A DNA stretch of 64,000 bases from Streptococcus infantis SPAR10 (GCF_000279535.1 NZ_ALCH01000005.1:176002-240001), one strand, 5' to 3'; shown: positions 11,367-23,534, counted from the first letter of the stretch. The notes: a model not told the origin generated them from the letters alone. A program made the numbers and translations.

Positions 11367-12005
11367 ATGCAAAACAGACCAATCATTATCGGAGTAACAG
11401 GGGGATCTGGTGGAGGAAAAACCAGTGTTTCTAAAGCAATTTTATCCCATTTCCCAAATGAAAAAATTGCCATGATTGAGCATGATTCCTACTATAAAGA
11501 TCAATCTCATCTAACCTTTGAGGAGCGTATCAAAACAAACTATGATCATCCTTTTGCTTTTGATACTGACTTGATGATTGCGCAAATTAAGGAATTATTG
11601 GCGGGGCGTCCTGTTGATATTCCTACCTATGATTATGCTGCCCATACAAGAAGCTCGAAAACCTATCGCCAAGAACCTCAAGATGTCTTTATTGTAGAAG
11701 GAATTTTGGTTTTAGAAGACAAACGTCTTCGTGATTTGATGGATATCAAGATTTTCGTTGATACAGATGATGATGTCCGTATCATTCGTCGTATTAAGCG
11801 TGATATGGAAGAGCGTGGTCGTAGTTTGGATAGCGTTATTGATCAGTATCTTGGTGTCGTAAAACCTATGTATCATCAATTTATCGAGCCAACAAAGCGT
11901 TATGCAGATATCGTTATTCCAGAAGGAGTGACCAATACTGTAGCAATTGATTTACTGACAACAAAGATTGAAAAGATTTTAGAAGAAGCTCGTTTAGCCC
12001 AGTAA
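11367..12005 (+). CDS. udk: Uridine kinase
   Basis: A 212-residue kinase of the uridine/cytidine salvage pathway, with the P-loop [12 protein letters not shown] at residues 8-19, the substrate region EHDSYYKDQ, and [12 protein letters not shown] in the lid. It is a single-gene unit between two terminators. A TAAAAT -10 box lies at 11334-11339, with only a weak -35 box at the right distance. Confidence 0.95.
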   Translation: MQNRPIIIGVTGGSGGGKTSVSKAILSHFPNEKIAMIEHDSYYKDQSHLTFEERIKTNYDHPFAFDTDLMIAQIKELLAGRPVDIPTYDYAAHTRSSKTYRQEPQDVFIVEGILVLEDKRLRDLMDIKIFVDTDDDVRIIRRIKRDMEERGRSLDSVIDQYLGVVKPMYHQFIEPTKRYADIVIPEGVTNTVAIDLLTTKIEKILEEARLAQ

Positions 12006-12012
12006 TAATTAA

Positions 12013-12040
12013 AAAAACTGTATCTCTTGATACAGTTTTT
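12013..12040. terminator. Bidirectional terminator between udk and panT
   Basis: AAAAACTGTATC (12013-12024) pairs perfectly with GATACAGTTTTT (12029-12040) over a TCTT loop. It serves both convergent genes and overlaps the last bases of panT. Confidence 0.93.
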
Positions 12041-12602
12041 ATTGTTTAATTTTTTCAAGTCTCGGAACAATGACGAGTGTTAAGAGGGCCGAGATAATTA
12101 ATTCTGCGATTGAATTTGTTGAGATAACAGTCGCTAATAGTTTTTGAATATTTCCATCAAAAACATTACCAAAGAGAAAGAAGATACCGCCTAAGACAAA
12201 AACTGTATTCGTGAGTGAGCCAAGTGCACCTGCAAAGATGAGTCCAGCTCTTCCCTTTAGTAGTTTATAGACGAAATAAGGGGTCAAACCGATTAAGATA
12301 CGAGGAACAATTGCAATCACAACTGAATAAAAGTTACCATTTGGTACAAATGGTGAGAAGAGATAGCTTGTTGGTAGGATTGTGAGAGTATTAACCGTTA
12401 AGCTAAGCATTCCCATCAGGAAACCTAAGGTTGCGCCGATTCTTGGTCCGTAGATAATACTTGCAATAATTACTGGAATGTGAACGATGGTTGGTTTGAT
12501 TGGAAAGGGAAGTACATTAAATAAAATTGAGCTTAGTAAATGAATAACAATCATAATGGCAAAAAAGATAGCGATTGGAGCAATATTAGAGCGTTTTTTC
12601 AT
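12039..12602 (-). CDS. panT: ECF transporter S component, probably pantothenate-specific PanT
   Basis: A 187-residue integral membrane protein with about six hydrophobic segments, the build of an ECF substrate-binding subunit, including a long extracytoplasmic loop with LFSPFVPNGNF. S components work with a shared EcfAA'T module encoded elsewhere. Assignment to pantothenate comes from the operon: it overlaps the end of coaC by 17 bases, with its own AAAGGA site inside coaC, and pantothenate feeds the CoA pathway of coaB/coaC. The vitamin specificity itself is not visible in the protein. Confidence 0.78.
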   Translation of the reverse strand: MKKRSNIAPIAIFFAIMIVIHLLSSILFNVLPFPIKPTIVHIPVIIASIIYGPRIGATLGFLMGMLSLTVNTLTILPTSYLFSPFVPNGNFYSVVIAIVPRILIGLTPYFVYKLLKGRAGLIFAGALGSLTNTVFVLGGIFFLFGNVFDGNIQKLLATVISTNSIAELIISALLTLVIVPRLEKIKQ

Positions 12603-13137
12603 GAATTTTATCCTTTATTTCTTGTAAAATAGTTTTGAGATCAGCGAGAGCACCACGACCTGTATCCCCACAGGCGAGTAGAGAATCTTTGGGAGAAACA
12701 ATTGTATAACCATAATCTTCTAAAGTTTTAAGATTAGCTTGGGTCGCAGGGTGGTCATACATCTTTGTGTTCATAGCTGGAGCCAATAGTTTGGGTACAA
12801 AGTGTGGCAAAGCAAGAGCAGTAGCAGTCACCATATTGTCAGCAAAACCGTGAGCTAATTTAGCGATTGTATTGGCTGTCGCAGGAACTACGATAAATAA
12901 ATCTGTTTCTTTTCCAAGTTCGATATGATTAACTTTGTTAGGATATGGTTCCTTCATAACATCCAGATGCACGCTGTTTTGAGATAAGACTTGAAGGGTT
13001 AAAGGCTGAATAAATGCTGTCGCAGCCTGAGTCATAAGAACGGTCACAGAATGCCCCTGTTTTTTCAAAGAACTAACTAAATCAGCAGTCTTGTATGCGG
13101 CAATAGATCCAGTAATAGCGATTGTAATATTAGCCAT
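12586..13137 (-). CDS. coaC: Phosphopantothenoylcysteine decarboxylase
   Basis: A 183-residue flavoprotein of the HFCD family that decarboxylates 4'-phosphopantothenoylcysteine in CoA synthesis. Seen: the N-terminal flavin motif ITGSIAAYKTADL, the catalytic histidine in NHIELG, PAMNTKMYDHPA (the PXMNXXMW-type motif) and ACGDTGRGAL with its active-site cysteine. In most bacteria it is fused to CoaB; here, as in other streptococci, the two are separate adjacent genes. Confidence 0.95.
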   Translation of the reverse strand: MANITIAITGSIAAYKTADLVSSLKKQGHSVTVLMTQAATAFIQPLTLQVLSQNSVHLDVMKEPYPNKVNHIELGKETDLFIVVPATANTIAKLAHGFADNMVTATALALPHFVPKLLAPAMNTKMYDHPATQANLKTLEDYGYTIVSPKDSLLACGDTGRGALADLKTILQEIKDKIHEKTL

Positions 13138-13148
13138 ATGATTCCTTT

Positions 13149-13838
13149 CTAATCATTAAATTTCAGGATTCTATCGAGGAGTAAATCAGAAATTTCTTGT
13201 TTAGTAGTAGCAGTTTGAACACTATTTTTCTCGACTAAGTAAGCCTTGTGTTGCTCGCTGTTAATCTGAGTGAGGTCGTTTGCTACAATCAAATCAGCTT
13301 GATTGTTTTCAAGACTTTCTCTAGCGATTTGAATCAGATGTTCCCGACTGACATCAACCAATAATTTAAACCCAATCAGATGAATGCTGGGATTCCATGC
13401 TTTAACAAGAGATATGATCTTAGGATTTTTCTTGAGAAAAAGCACCTGTACGTCATCTTTAGAGGAAATTTTTGTTTCCTGATTCTTCCTATCTAAAAAC
13501 TCTGTTAAATCTTGACTAGCTTGAAGTGCATCAAACCCAGTCATATATACAGGAGTGTAGTCTGATACTGCCATGGAATGGATTAAGACCTGGTGATCCA
13601 TAACCTTATCTTTCATGACTTGCAGCAAATCAGCAGTATTTTTAATTTCGATGATAGTCAAGTTTGGCTGACTAAGTGGCTTAACTGCCTGAAGAGTGGT
13701 AATCAAACAAACTTCGTGACCAGCCTTTAGAAGAGTTTCGGTGATAATTTTTCCAAGTTTACCGGAAGAGTGATTGGTAATAGAACGAACTCTATCAATT
13801 TTTTCACTTGTACCACCAGAAGTAACTAAAATTTTCAT
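13149..13838 (-). CDS. coaB: Phosphopantothenate--cysteine ligase
   Basis: A 229-residue stand-alone CoaB that joins cysteine to 4'-phosphopantothenate. It has the N-terminal MKILVTSGGTSEKID and ITNHSSGKLG nucleotide-binding patterns, HSMAVSDYTPV, and the late LIGFKLL and LIVANDL motifs. The start was placed at 13838 because homologues begin MKILVTSGGT; the frame could begin nine codons upstream, but no ribosome binding site is visible at either start. A promoter ending six bases before the ATG suggests a leaderless message. Confidence 0.93.
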   Translation of the reverse strand: MKILVTSGGTSEKIDRVRSITNHSSGKLGKIITETLLKAGHEVCLITTLQAVKPLSQPNLTIIEIKNTADLLQVMKDKVMDHQVLIHSMAVSDYTPVYMTGFDALQASQDLTEFLDRKNQETKISSKDDVQVLFLKKNPKIISLVKAWNPSIHLIGFKLLVDVSREHLIQIARESLENNQADLIVANDLTQINSEQHKAYLVEKNSVQTATTKQEISDLLLDRILKFND

Positions 13839-13844
13839 AGAACT

Positions 13845-13873
13845 ATTGTACAAAAAAATGAGCATTAAGTAAA
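13845..13873 (-). promoter_or_regulatory. Promoter of coaB-coaC-panT, possibly leaderless
   Basis: On the minus strand, TTTACT (13868-13873) and TACAAT (13845-13850) are spaced by 17 bases. Only six bases separate the -10 box from the coaB ATG, so transcription should start at or next to the start codon. Confidence 0.55.
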
Positions 13874-13982
13874 ATGAAAGCGATGTAACAAGGGCCGAAA
13901 ATAGGATGTTAATCCATAGTTAAAATCTATAAAGGCATATAAAAAATTAAATAGAGATAAAGAAAGTCTGTTATTTAGCGAT

Positions 13983-14038
13983 ATTCACGAACGTTACTAA
14001 TCATAATGACTGTTAAAAATCTTGTTTTATGATATAAT
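13983..14038 (+). promoter_or_regulatory. Promoter of fhs, with a possible PurR box
   Basis: An extended -10 box, TGATATAAT, lies at 14030-14038, 35 bases before fhs; no good -35 box is seen. ATTCACGAACGTT at 13983-13995 matches 10 of 13 positions of the Firmicute PurBox AWWWCCGAACWWT, upstream of the promoter where an activator such as streptococcal PurR could bind. The promoter is fairly sure, the PurR box weak. The rest of the 13866-14072 spacer shows only the coaB promoter. Confidence 0.5.
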
Positions 14039-14072
14039 GAATTAACACATTAGAGGCTAGAGGAGTTTTTTT

Positions 14073-15743
14073 ATGAAAACAGATATTGAAATTGCACAGA
14101 GTATTGAGTTAAAACCGATCGTTGATGTTGTTGAGAAACTTGGTATTTCATATGATGATTTGGAGTTGTATGGAAAGTACAAGGCTAAACTAAGCTTTGA
14201 TAAAATTCGTGAAGTTGAAACCAATCCAGTTGGTAAGTTGATTCTTGTTACAGCTATCAACCCAACACCTGCTGGTGAAGGAAAATCAACCATTACCATT
14301 GGTCTTGCTGATGCTTTGAATAAGATTGGCAAGAAAACGATGATTGCCATCCGCGAACCTTCTCTTGGCCCTGTTATGGGGATTAAAGGTGGAGCTGCTG
14401 GTGGTGGTTATGCCCAAGTGTTACCAATGGAAGATATCAACCTTCACTTTACTGGAGATATGCACGCTATTACAACTGCCAACAATGCTCTCTCTGCCTT
14501 GATTGACAATCATTTGCACCAAGGAAATGAGCTAGGAATCGATCAACGTCGTATTCTCTGGAAACGTGTTGTTGACTTGAATGACCGTGCTCTTCGTCAC
14601 GTAACTGTTGGTCTTGGTGGTCCACTTAATGGTATTCCACGTGAAGATGGTTTTGATATCACAGTTGCTTCAGAGATCATGGCTATCCTTTGCTTGGCAA
14701 CTGATATTGAAGATTTGAAACGTCGTTTGGCTAATATCGTCATCGGCTACCGTTATGACCGCACACCAGTTTCAGTTGGTGACTTACAGGTCGAGGGTGC
14801 CTTGGCATTGATTTTGAAAGATGCTATTAAACCCAACTTGGTTCAAACAATCTATGGTACACCTGCATTCGTACACGGTGGCCCATTTGCCAATATTGCC
14901 CACGGATGTAACTCTGTATTGGCGACAAAAACAGCTCTTCGTCTAGCTGATTATACTGTAACAGAAGCCGGCTTTGGTGCAGACCTTGGTGCAGAGAAGT
15001 TCCTAGATATCAAGACTCCAAACTTGCCAACTGCTCCATCTGCGGTTGTTATCGTAGCGACTCTTCGTGCCCTTAAAATGAATGGTGGAGTTGCTAAAGA
15101 TGCTCTGACAGAAGAGAATGTAGAAGCAGTACGTGCTGGATTTGCAAACTTGAAACGCCACGTTGAAAATATTCGTAAATTCGGTATTCCAGCGGTTGTT
15201 GCTATCAATGAATTTGTTTCTGATACAGAAGCTGAAATCGCAGCTTTGAAAGAACTATGTGCTTCAATTGATGTTCCAGTCGAATTGGCTAGCGTATGGG
15301 CTGATGGAGCTGAAGGAGGCGTTGCTCTAGCTGAAACTCTCGTAAAAACAATCGACGAAAACCCAGCAAACTACACACGTCTCTATGACAACGACCTTTC
15401 TGTTCAAGAAAAAATCGAAAAGATTGTTACTGAAATCTACCGTGGTAGCAAAGTAAACTTCGAAAAGAAAGCTCAAACACAAATCGCTCAAATCGTTCAA
15501 AACGGATGGGACAAATTACCAATCTGTATGGCTAAGACACAGTACAGTTTCTCAGATAATCCAAATGCACTTGGAGCACCTGAAAACTTTGAAATTACCA
15601 TTCGTGAATTGGTACCAAAACTTGGTGCAGGCTTCATCGTTGCCTTAACTGGTGATGTCATGACTATGCCTGGACTTCCAAAACGTCCTGCCGCTCTCAA
15701 CATGGATGTTGAAAGCGATGGAACTGTTCTTGGATTATTCTAA
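14073..15743 (+). CDS. fhs: Formate--tetrahydrofolate ligase
   Basis: A 556-residue enzyme that makes 10-formyl-tetrahydrofolate from formate, ATP and THF, feeding purine and fMet synthesis. The ATP-binding motif is [15 protein letters not shown] at about residues 67-81; further signatures are [29 protein letters not shown] and the C-terminal [15 protein letters not shown]. Single-gene unit followed by a terminator. Confidence 0.98.
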   Translation: MKTDIEIAQSIELKPIVDVVEKLGISYDDLELYGKYKAKLSFDKIREVETNPVGKLILVTAINPTPAGEGKSTITIGLADALNKIGKKTMIAIREPSLGPVMGIKGGAAGGGYAQVLPMEDINLHFTGDMHAITTANNALSALIDNHLHQGNELGIDQRRILWKRVVDLNDRALRHVTVGLGGPLNGIPREDGFDITVASEIMAILCLATDIEDLKRRLANIVIGYRYDRTPVSVGDLQVEGALALILKDAIKPNLVQTIYGTPAFVHGGPFANIAHGCNSVLATKTALRLADYTVTEAGFGADLGAEKFLDIKTPNLPTAPSAVVIVATLRALKMNGGVAKDALTEENVEAVRAGFANLKRHVENIRKFGIPAVVAINEFVSDTEAEIAALKELCASIDVPVELASVWADGAEGGVALAETLVKTIDENPANYTRLYDNDLSVQEKIEKIVTEIYRGSKVNFEKKAQTQIAQIVQNGWDKLPICMAKTQYSFSDNPNALGAPENFEITIRELVPKLGAGFIVALTGDVMTMPGLPKRPAALNMDVESDGTVLGLF

Positions 15744-15752
15744 TTCAAACAC

Positions 15753-15785
15753 AAAAGACAACCTCTTAGATAAGGTTGTCTTTTT
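15753..15785 (+). terminator. Terminator after fhs
   Basis: AAAGACAACCT (15754-15764) pairs with AGGTTGTCTTT (15773-15783) and ends in a T-run. Confidence 0.92.
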
Positions 15786-15790
15786 AACTA

Positions 15791-15819
15791 CAAAAAACTC
15801 CTAGAAATCATCTAGGAGT
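15791..15819 (-). terminator. Terminator after lysS
   Basis: ACTCCTAGA (15797-15805) pairs with TCTAGGAGT (15811-15819); the minus strand continues in a T-run at 15797-15792. It lies just past the lysS stop. Confidence 0.88.
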
Positions 15820-15826
15820 TTAGTTT

Positions 15827-17326
<1,500 letters not shown>

Positions 17327-17422
17327 CTAATTTTAATCGAAATTTGAAATAATAAATTAATTTTTCACGATACTCCATTTTATCATAAATAGTCAAGAAA
17401 TTCACGGATATTCTATAAAAAC

Positions 17423-17454
17423 TAAAAAGAACTTGATTGTTAATATCAAGTTCT
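17423..17454 (-). terminator. Terminator of the DUF368-ybaK-phosphatase operon
   Basis: AGAACTTGAT (17428-17437) pairs with ATCAAGTTCT (17445-17454); the minus strand runs on into TTTTT. It overlaps the stop codon of the phosphatase gene. Confidence 0.85.
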
Positions 17455-18076
17455 ATATTTTTTGATAAGAAGTATCGTTCCAAGTCTTTAGAGTAAATGT
17501 TTCAAAGTCATCAGTTTCTATAATTGTCAGACTTGCATTAGCCAAACCTCCGTCTTTACGAAGCAGAGCTTCCTGATAGCCTATAAGCGTGCGAAGACTT
17601 GCAGTAAGGTTTGCTCCATGACCAACAAGTAATAGGTATTCTGCCTTAGAGTTTTTTAAGGACTTGATAAATTGGATGGTGCGCTGAGTTGTAGTGTAGA
17701 GTGATTCAGCTTCAAACATGCGAGTATCAAACTTAGCTAAGTTAGTTTTAAAGGCTTGAATTTGCTGAGGGTAGATAGCGTTTAAAGTCGCAATTTTTAG
17801 ACCTTCAAGCTTACCCAGGTGCCATTCTCTGAGTTCAGGAACACTTTCTAAGGGACATGGATTTGTCAGTTGACTTTGGATAATCTCAGCTGATTTTACC
17901 GCTCTTGGTAAATCACTCGAATAAATCTTGTCAAAAGGGATATCTTTAAGATACTGGCCCAGGTCTTTTAAAGTTTCAATAGATTCAGGGAGAAGTGGTG
18001 AATCTCCGCCAGCCCCTTGAAAACGACCTTCTAGATTCCAGACTGTTCGACCGTGACGGACAAAGTAAAGTTTCAT
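17453..18076 (-). CDS. Histidine phosphatase family protein (phosphoglycerate-mutase-like)
   Basis: A 207-residue protein with the phosphohistidine motif FVRHGRTVWN at residues 5-14, the acidic residue in LREWHLGKLEG, and the second catalytic histidine in LLLVGHGANL. The family includes cofactor-dependent phosphoglycerate mutases and many broad phosphatases. This length and the GRFQGAGGDSPL loop fit the phosphatase branch better than glycolytic GpmA, and the substrate is unknown. Its start overlaps the ybaK stop by four bases, so it is the last gene of a three-gene operon. Confidence 0.9.
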   Translation of the reverse strand: MKLYFVRHGRTVWNLEGRFQGAGGDSPLLPESIETLKDLGQYLKDIPFDKIYSSDLPRAVKSAEIIQSQLTNPCPLESVPELREWHLGKLEGLKIATLNAIYPQQIQAFKTNLAKFDTRMFEAESLYTTTQRTIQFIKSLKNSKAEYLLLVGHGANLTASLRTLIGYQEALLRKDGGLANASLTIIETDDFETFTLKTWNDTSYQKI

Positions 18077-18558
18077 AAGTTACTCTCCTCCAAGATATCT
18101 ACAAATTCAGCTTTTACAAAGTTTGCCAGATCTTTAGGTGCGATGATGATACTGTGTCCGACCTCGCCAGCAGAGACAATCATTTTTTCTAATTCTAAAG
18201 CAGTTTCATCAATAAAAATAGGGTAGTTGTGTTTTTGACGGATACCTACAGGGTTATTAGCTCCATGGATATATCCAGTCGTTTTTTCTAAATCCTTTTG
18301 AGGAATCATGGCCACTTTTTTATTTCCAGAAATCTTTGCTAATTTCTTTTCAGAAAGGTGTTCGGTGATAGGGACAATTCCTATTACCGGACCAGTTTTA
18401 TCACCCAATAATGCTAAGGTCTTAAAGATATGATTTCTATTATAACCAGAAGGAAGTTCTCCTTCTAAAGCATTGATTTGAATGCCTTGATGGTCAACAC
18501 CTGCCTTAGTCAAAATTTGCTCTACTAAGGTTTTTTTAACTTTTACTTTTTTAGCCAT
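18073..18558 (-). CDS. ybaK: Cys-tRNA(Pro)/Cys-tRNA(Cys) deacylase YbaK/EbsC type
   Basis: A 161-residue free-standing editing domain that removes cysteine from mischarged tRNA(Pro). It has the family patterns KTLALLGDKTG, VAMIPQKDLEKTTGYIHGANNPVG and a GHSIIIAP near the C-terminus. Its start overlaps the upstream stop by one base and its end overlaps the downstream start by four, so the three genes are tightly coupled. Confidence 0.93.
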   Translation of the reverse strand: MAKKVKVKKTLVEQILTKAGVDHQGIQINALEGELPSGYNRNHIFKTLALLGDKTGPVIGIVPITEHLSEKKLAKISGNKKVAMIPQKDLEKTTGYIHGANNPVGIRQKHNYPIFIDETALELEKMIVSAGEVGHSIIIAPKDLANFVKAEFVDILEESNL

Positions 18559-19400
18559 TATTTGTATTTATCCTCCAATTGACTCATCCAAATACCTAAC
18601 CAAATACCAAGAGCAAAAAAGAAGGCAACAATGACATAAGACACAAGAGATAAACCAGTGTAGTTAATACTTTCAGCATTACCCGCATTTGGAATCAATA
18701 TCAAGAGTGTACTTGAAAGAACTATTGCAATGATGAAATGATAAACACGAGAGTGATACACTCGAAGAGCGTAGTCCATCAATTTTGAAAAAATGACTAG
18801 AGTAGCAGCAGCTCCAATTCCTATTGGAAGGAAGGTACCAAATAAATCAAAAGTTTTAAATCCAGTTAACATTGGGGTATAAAGACCTAAAATCAAGAGA
18901 AGATTTGAGGGGCTTAATCCTGGAACCAAGATACCTAGAGCAAGCAGAGCACCAGCTAGGATAAAACTTGTGAAACTTGCGCTGAGTGAACCAACAACAA
19001 AGTTTAAAGCATAAAGACCAATTCCAGAAACAATAAAGGTCACCCAAAACCAGATAAGATCGACTTTGTCTCTTTCTGAATCTTGAGTAGCCTCCCTTAC
19101 AAGGCTTGGGACTGTACCAATAATGGCACCCGCAAAACTCCATAAAACATAAACCTGATAGTGCTCAAGGAGGTACTTAATTGGATAAGAAAATAGCCCA
19201 ATACCTAGTAACATCCCAATAGCAACAGGTAAGAAATAAAGAATATCTTCTTTTAGGTTTTTGAATGGATGGGCAAGAAAACGAATCATTCTCTCATAGA
19301 TACCCAAAATAGCTGCCAAGACTCCACCAGAAATACCAGGCAAGATAAATCCTAGCGCAATAACAATTCCTTTAATCATTTTTGAAATCCAAGATAACAT
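18558..19400 (-). CDS. DUF368 membrane protein, candidate undecaprenyl-phosphate translocase (PopT type)
   Basis: A 280-residue polytopic membrane protein with about eight hydrophobic segments. The internal duplication of the family is visible as GFILPGISGGVLAAILG near residue 17 and GILVPGLSPSNLLLILG near residue 150. DUF368 proteins have been shown in other bacteria to recycle undecaprenyl phosphate across the membrane; that role here is inferred from family. It heads an operon with ybaK and a phosphatase; a TGATATAAT -10 box on the minus strand (19441-19449) precedes it. Confidence 0.88.
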   Translation of the reverse strand: MLSWISKMIKGIVIALGFILPGISGGVLAAILGIYERMIRFLAHPFKNLKEDILYFLPVAIGMLLGIGLFSYPIKYLLEHYQVYVLWSFAGAIIGTVPSLVREATQDSERDKVDLIWFWVTFIVSGIGLYALNFVVGSLSASFTSFILAGALLALGILVPGLSPSNLLLILGLYTPMLTGFKTFDLFGTFLPIGIGAAATLVIFSKLMDYALRVYHSRVYHFIIAIVLSSTLLILIPNAGNAESINYTGLSLVSYVIVAFFFALGIWLGIWMSQLEDKYK

Positions 19401-19463
19401 AAACTCTCTCCATATTTATTCTCTAAAATTCTCTTCTTGTATTATATCACAAAGTAAGAGAAA

Positions 19464-19498
19464 TAAAAAAAGCAAGCAGAAGTAATATCTTGCTTGCT
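19464..19498 (-). terminator. Terminator after the GH25 gene
   Basis: AGCAAGCA (19471-19478) pairs with TGCTTGCT (19491-19498); on the minus strand it continues into a run of seven T. Confidence 0.85.
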
Positions 19499-19506
19499 GA
19501 ATGAAA

Positions 19507-20307
19507 TTAAGGTTTTAAAAATAGTTTTCTAAACGTCTCTTGCTTATCTTTTGACAAAGAAATAAGATTTAGGTCTAGATGGTGTTCAAATCCAACCAGT
19601 TTACCCTTTGAGGTGTATTGATGAAGATCGAAGTCAAGGTCTGTATTTGGTGAACTTTCAAAATAGCCCGAATCAGGTCCGTAGGAAGGAATCCAAATAG
19701 CTGAAAACTTATCTGTGCTGATGCTATGCTCTTCCATGAAGTAAACTCCGATGTAAATACCGATGTTTTTAGCACCTAGAGATTCTAGTTTAGCACGAAA
19801 AGCTTCAACCCCTTTATTCATATCTGACATCGTTTTTTCTTCGACATCTAACCAATAGTAACTTGGATTGTATGGGGAAGCTGAATTGTAGAATGCTTCA
19901 GCAGCCTTTTCCATTTCCTCTACACTCTTTCCAGATACATATGCATAGACAGCAACTGGAACATTTCTCTTTTGAAACTCAGCGATATGACTTTTATAAG
20001 CTTTATCTGTTCCATTGGTATAAGATGCATCGTTCTCAGTAGTAATCTGGTTTCCTCCGTGGACTCGAACAATAGCACCAGAGATATTTTTAGATAAAAC
20101 ATCATAATTAATCTCTGACGGTCGTTGCCAACCAGAGATATCGATGATAGGCTTATCCAAGTTATGTAGAGCTTGTGTTTCTATTTGAACTGGATTTTGT
20201 TTGGTTTTTACAGGATGTTCTTCGAATCGTGGACGATTGAGAATCAAGAGTCCTATAAAAGCAGCAAATATAATAACTATAAAAGCTGGACGAATTTTTT
20301 TTCTCAT
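19507..20307 (-). CDS. Membrane-anchored GH25-family lysozyme-like protein
   Basis: A 266-residue protein with an N-terminal signal anchor (IRPAFIVIIFAAFIGLLIL, residues 5-23) and an extracytoplasmic domain that fits glycosyl hydrolase family 25: IIDISGWQRPSEINYD at the start, VPVAVYAYVSG, the catalytic acidic cluster YYWLDVEEKT, and IGIYIGVYFM, ending with DFDLHQYTSKG. GH25 enzymes cut between MurNAc and GlcNAc in peptidoglycan. It has no choline-binding repeats. Monocistronic, divergent from glmU. Confidence 0.88.
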   Translation of the reverse strand: MRKKIRPAFIVIIFAAFIGLLILNRPRFEEHPVKTKQNPVQIETQALHNLDKPIIDISGWQRPSEINYDVLSKNISGAIVRVHGGNQITTENDASYTNGTDKAYKSHIAEFQKRNVPVAVYAYVSGKSVEEMEKAAEAFYNSASPYNPSYYWLDVEEKTMSDMNKGVEAFRAKLESLGAKNIGIYIGVYFMEEHSISTDKFSAIWIPSYGPDSGYFESSPNTDLDFDLHQYTSKGKLVGFEHHLDLNLISLSKDKQETFRKLFLKP

Positions 20308-20380
20308 ACTCCTATAGTTTATCGTAATTTATTAAAAAAATCAAAAAATTTACTCAAAACGGAGTAGTGACAGTCATTAG

Positions 20381-21844
<1,464 letters not shown>

Positions 21845-21853
21845 GAGCTAACG

Positions 21854-22417
21854 ATGGAATTTGAAGAAAAGACGCTTAGTCGTAAAGAAATTTATAAAGG
21901 ACCTATATTCCAATTGGTTCAAGATCAGGTTGAACTACCTTCTGGAAAAGGTAGAGCGCAACGTGATTTGATTTTCCACAATGGGGCAGTTTGTGTCCTT
22001 GCAGTTACTCCAGAAAATAAGATTGTCCTTGTTAAACAATATCGCAAGGCGATTGAAAAAGTCTCTGTTGAAATTCCTGCAGGTAAGCTGGAAATTGGGG
22101 AGAATGCAGATCCAGAAGCTGCAGCACTTCGTGAATTAGAAGAAGAAGCAGCCTATACTGGTAAATTAAGCCTTGTCTATGATTTTTACTCTGCGATTGG
22201 ATTTTGTAACGAGCGTTTAAAACTTTACTTGGCAAGTGATTTGACAAAAGTTGAAAATCCTCGTCCTCAGGATGAAGATGAGACTTTGGAGTTACTTGAA
22301 GTCAGTCTTGACCAAGCTAAAGAACTTATCCAGTCAGGAGATATTTGTGATGCCAAGACTATCATGGCTATTCAGTACTGGGAATTACAAAGAAATAGTG
22401 GAGGAACCCATGGGTAA
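21854..22417 (+). CDS. nudF: NUDIX hydrolase, ADP-ribose pyrophosphatase type
   Basis: A 187-residue NUDIX protein. The NUDIX box is [27 protein letters not shown] at about residues 77-103, with the REL..EE core intact, and the domain has the N-terminal strand extension typical of ADP-ribose pyrophosphatases. Nine bases after glmU; its end overlaps macP by eight bases. Confidence 0.9.
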   Translation: MEFEEKTLSRKEIYKGPIFQLVQDQVELPSGKGRAQRDLIFHNGAVCVLAVTPENKIVLVKQYRKAIEKVSVEIPAGKLEIGENADPEAAALRELEEEAAYTGKLSLVYDFYSAIGFCNERLKLYLASDLTKVENPRPQDEDETLELLEVSLDQAKELIQSGDICDAKTIMAIQYWELQRNSGGTHG

Positions 22418-22721
22418 ACCTTTATTAACAGATGAAATGATCGAACGTGCCAATCGAGGAGAGGACATCTCAGGTCCTCCCTTGCTAGATGATGAGGAAA
22501 CTAAGATTTTACCGACTTCTTCTCAAAATTTTGGCTATTCGCGAACCAAAGATCATGGTTTTAGCCAGGATACACTGACCATCGAAGTTGAACCTTCTAT
22601 TCACAAAAGTCGTCGGATTGAAAATACCAAGAGAAATGTCTTTAATTCTAAATTAAACAAGATTCTTTTTGCAGTCATTTTTCTTTTGATTTTGTTGATT
22701 CTAGCAATGAGATTTATTTAA
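22410..22721 (+). CDS. macP: Cell wall synthase accessory phosphoprotein MacP
   Basis: A 103-residue protein with a cytoplasmic N-terminus and one C-terminal membrane segment ([19 protein letters not shown]). It matches what I recall of pneumococcal MacP, the partner that activates the class A penicillin-binding protein PBP2a and is phosphorylated by StkP on a threonine near residue 32; the counterpart here is probably Thr31 in DDEETKIL. The true start [10 protein letters not shown] at 22410 follows GTGGAGG and overlaps the nudF end; the frame is open further upstream but that part is only nudF shadow. Position after glmU and nudF and before mtnN agrees. Confidence 0.87.
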   Translation: MGKPLLTDEMIERANRGEDISGPPLLDDEETKILPTSSQNFGYSRTKDHGFSQDTLTIEVEPSIHKSRRIENTKRNVFNSKLNKILFAVIFLLILLILAMRFI

Positions 22722-22731
22722 GGGGTCTATC

Positions 22732-23427
22732 ATGAAAATTGGAATTATTGCAGCTATGCCAGAAGAGCTAGTATACTTGATTCAACACTTGGATGATGCC
22801 AGTGAGGAAAAGGTTCTGGGACATAGCTATCATACTGGTAAGATTGGTTCTGTTGAGCTTGTACTTGTAGAGAGTGGTATTGGTAAAGTCATGTCTGCGA
22901 TGAGTGTCGCTATCTTAGCAGATCACTTTCAAGTCGATGCAGTGATTAATACTGGTTCTGCTGGTGCAGTGGCAAGTGGAATCGCAGTAGGGGATGTAGT
23001 GATTGCAGACAAGCTTGCCTACCACGATGTTGATGTGACTGCCTTTGGCTATGATTACGGACAAATGGCTCAACAGCCTCTCTATTTTGAATCAGACAAA
23101 AAGTTTATCAGCTTGATTCAAGAGAGTTTGTCTAAACTGGACCAAACTTGGCATTTAGGTTTGATTGCGACAGGAGACAGTTTTGTTGCTGGAGAAGATA
23201 AAATCAAGGCCATTAAAGAGCATTTCCCTCAAGTTCTTGCTGTAGAAATGGAAGGGGCAGCTATTGCTCAAGCAGCTCAGTCTTTGAACCTTCCTTTCTT
23301 AGTCGTTCGTGCCATGAGTGACAATGCCAACCATGAAGCATCCGTTTCCTTTGATGAATTTATCGTAGAAGCAGGACGTCGTTCTGCCCAAGCCCTAATG
23401 ACGCTTTTGCAGTCTATAAAGGATTAA
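22732..23427 (+). CDS. mtnN: 5'-methylthioadenosine/S-adenosylhomocysteine nucleosidase
   Basis: A 231-residue PNP/UDP-family nucleosidase (also called Pfs) that splits adenine from MTA and SAH; with LuxS it yields the AI-2 precursor. Seen: MKIGIIAAMPEEL at the start, ESGIGKVMSAM, NTGSAGAV, VEMEGAAIAQ with the ribose-contacting Met-Glu, and RAMSDNANH with the catalytic Asp. Last gene of the glmU operon. Confidence 0.96.
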   Translation: MKIGIIAAMPEELVYLIQHLDDASEEKVLGHSYHTGKIGSVELVLVESGIGKVMSAMSVAILADHFQVDAVINTGSAGAVASGIAVGDVVIADKLAYHDVDVTAFGYDYGQMAQQPLYFESDKKFISLIQESLSKLDQTWHLGLIATGDSFVAGEDKIKAIKEHFPQVLAVEMEGAAIAQAAQSLNLPFLVVRAMSDNANHEASVSFDEFIVEAGRRSAQALMTLLQSIKD

Positions 23428-23440
23428 TAGAATTATTACT

Positions 23441-23467
23441 AAGAACACTCATCCAGTGTTCTTTTCT
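23441..23467 (+). terminator. Terminator after mtnN
   Basis: AAGAACACT (23441-23449) pairs with AGTGTTCTT (23455-23463), followed by TTCTTG; the T-run is interrupted. Confidence 0.7.
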
Positions 23468-23525
23468 TGTCTAATCTCCTAAAGTAATCAGAAGGCTCCT
23501 AAGAAAAGTTATTTTCAAACTTTTT

Positions 23526-23534
23526 TGATATAAT
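23526..23534 (+). promoter_or_regulatory. Promoter of pcrA (extended -10)
   Basis: TGATATAAT (23526-23534), 33 bases before the pcrA start. Confidence 0.6.

Noticed and set aside
12039..13838. coaB-coaC-panT as a novel cluster
   Set aside because: Split coaB/coaC with an ECF S component next to it is the normal streptococcal arrangement.
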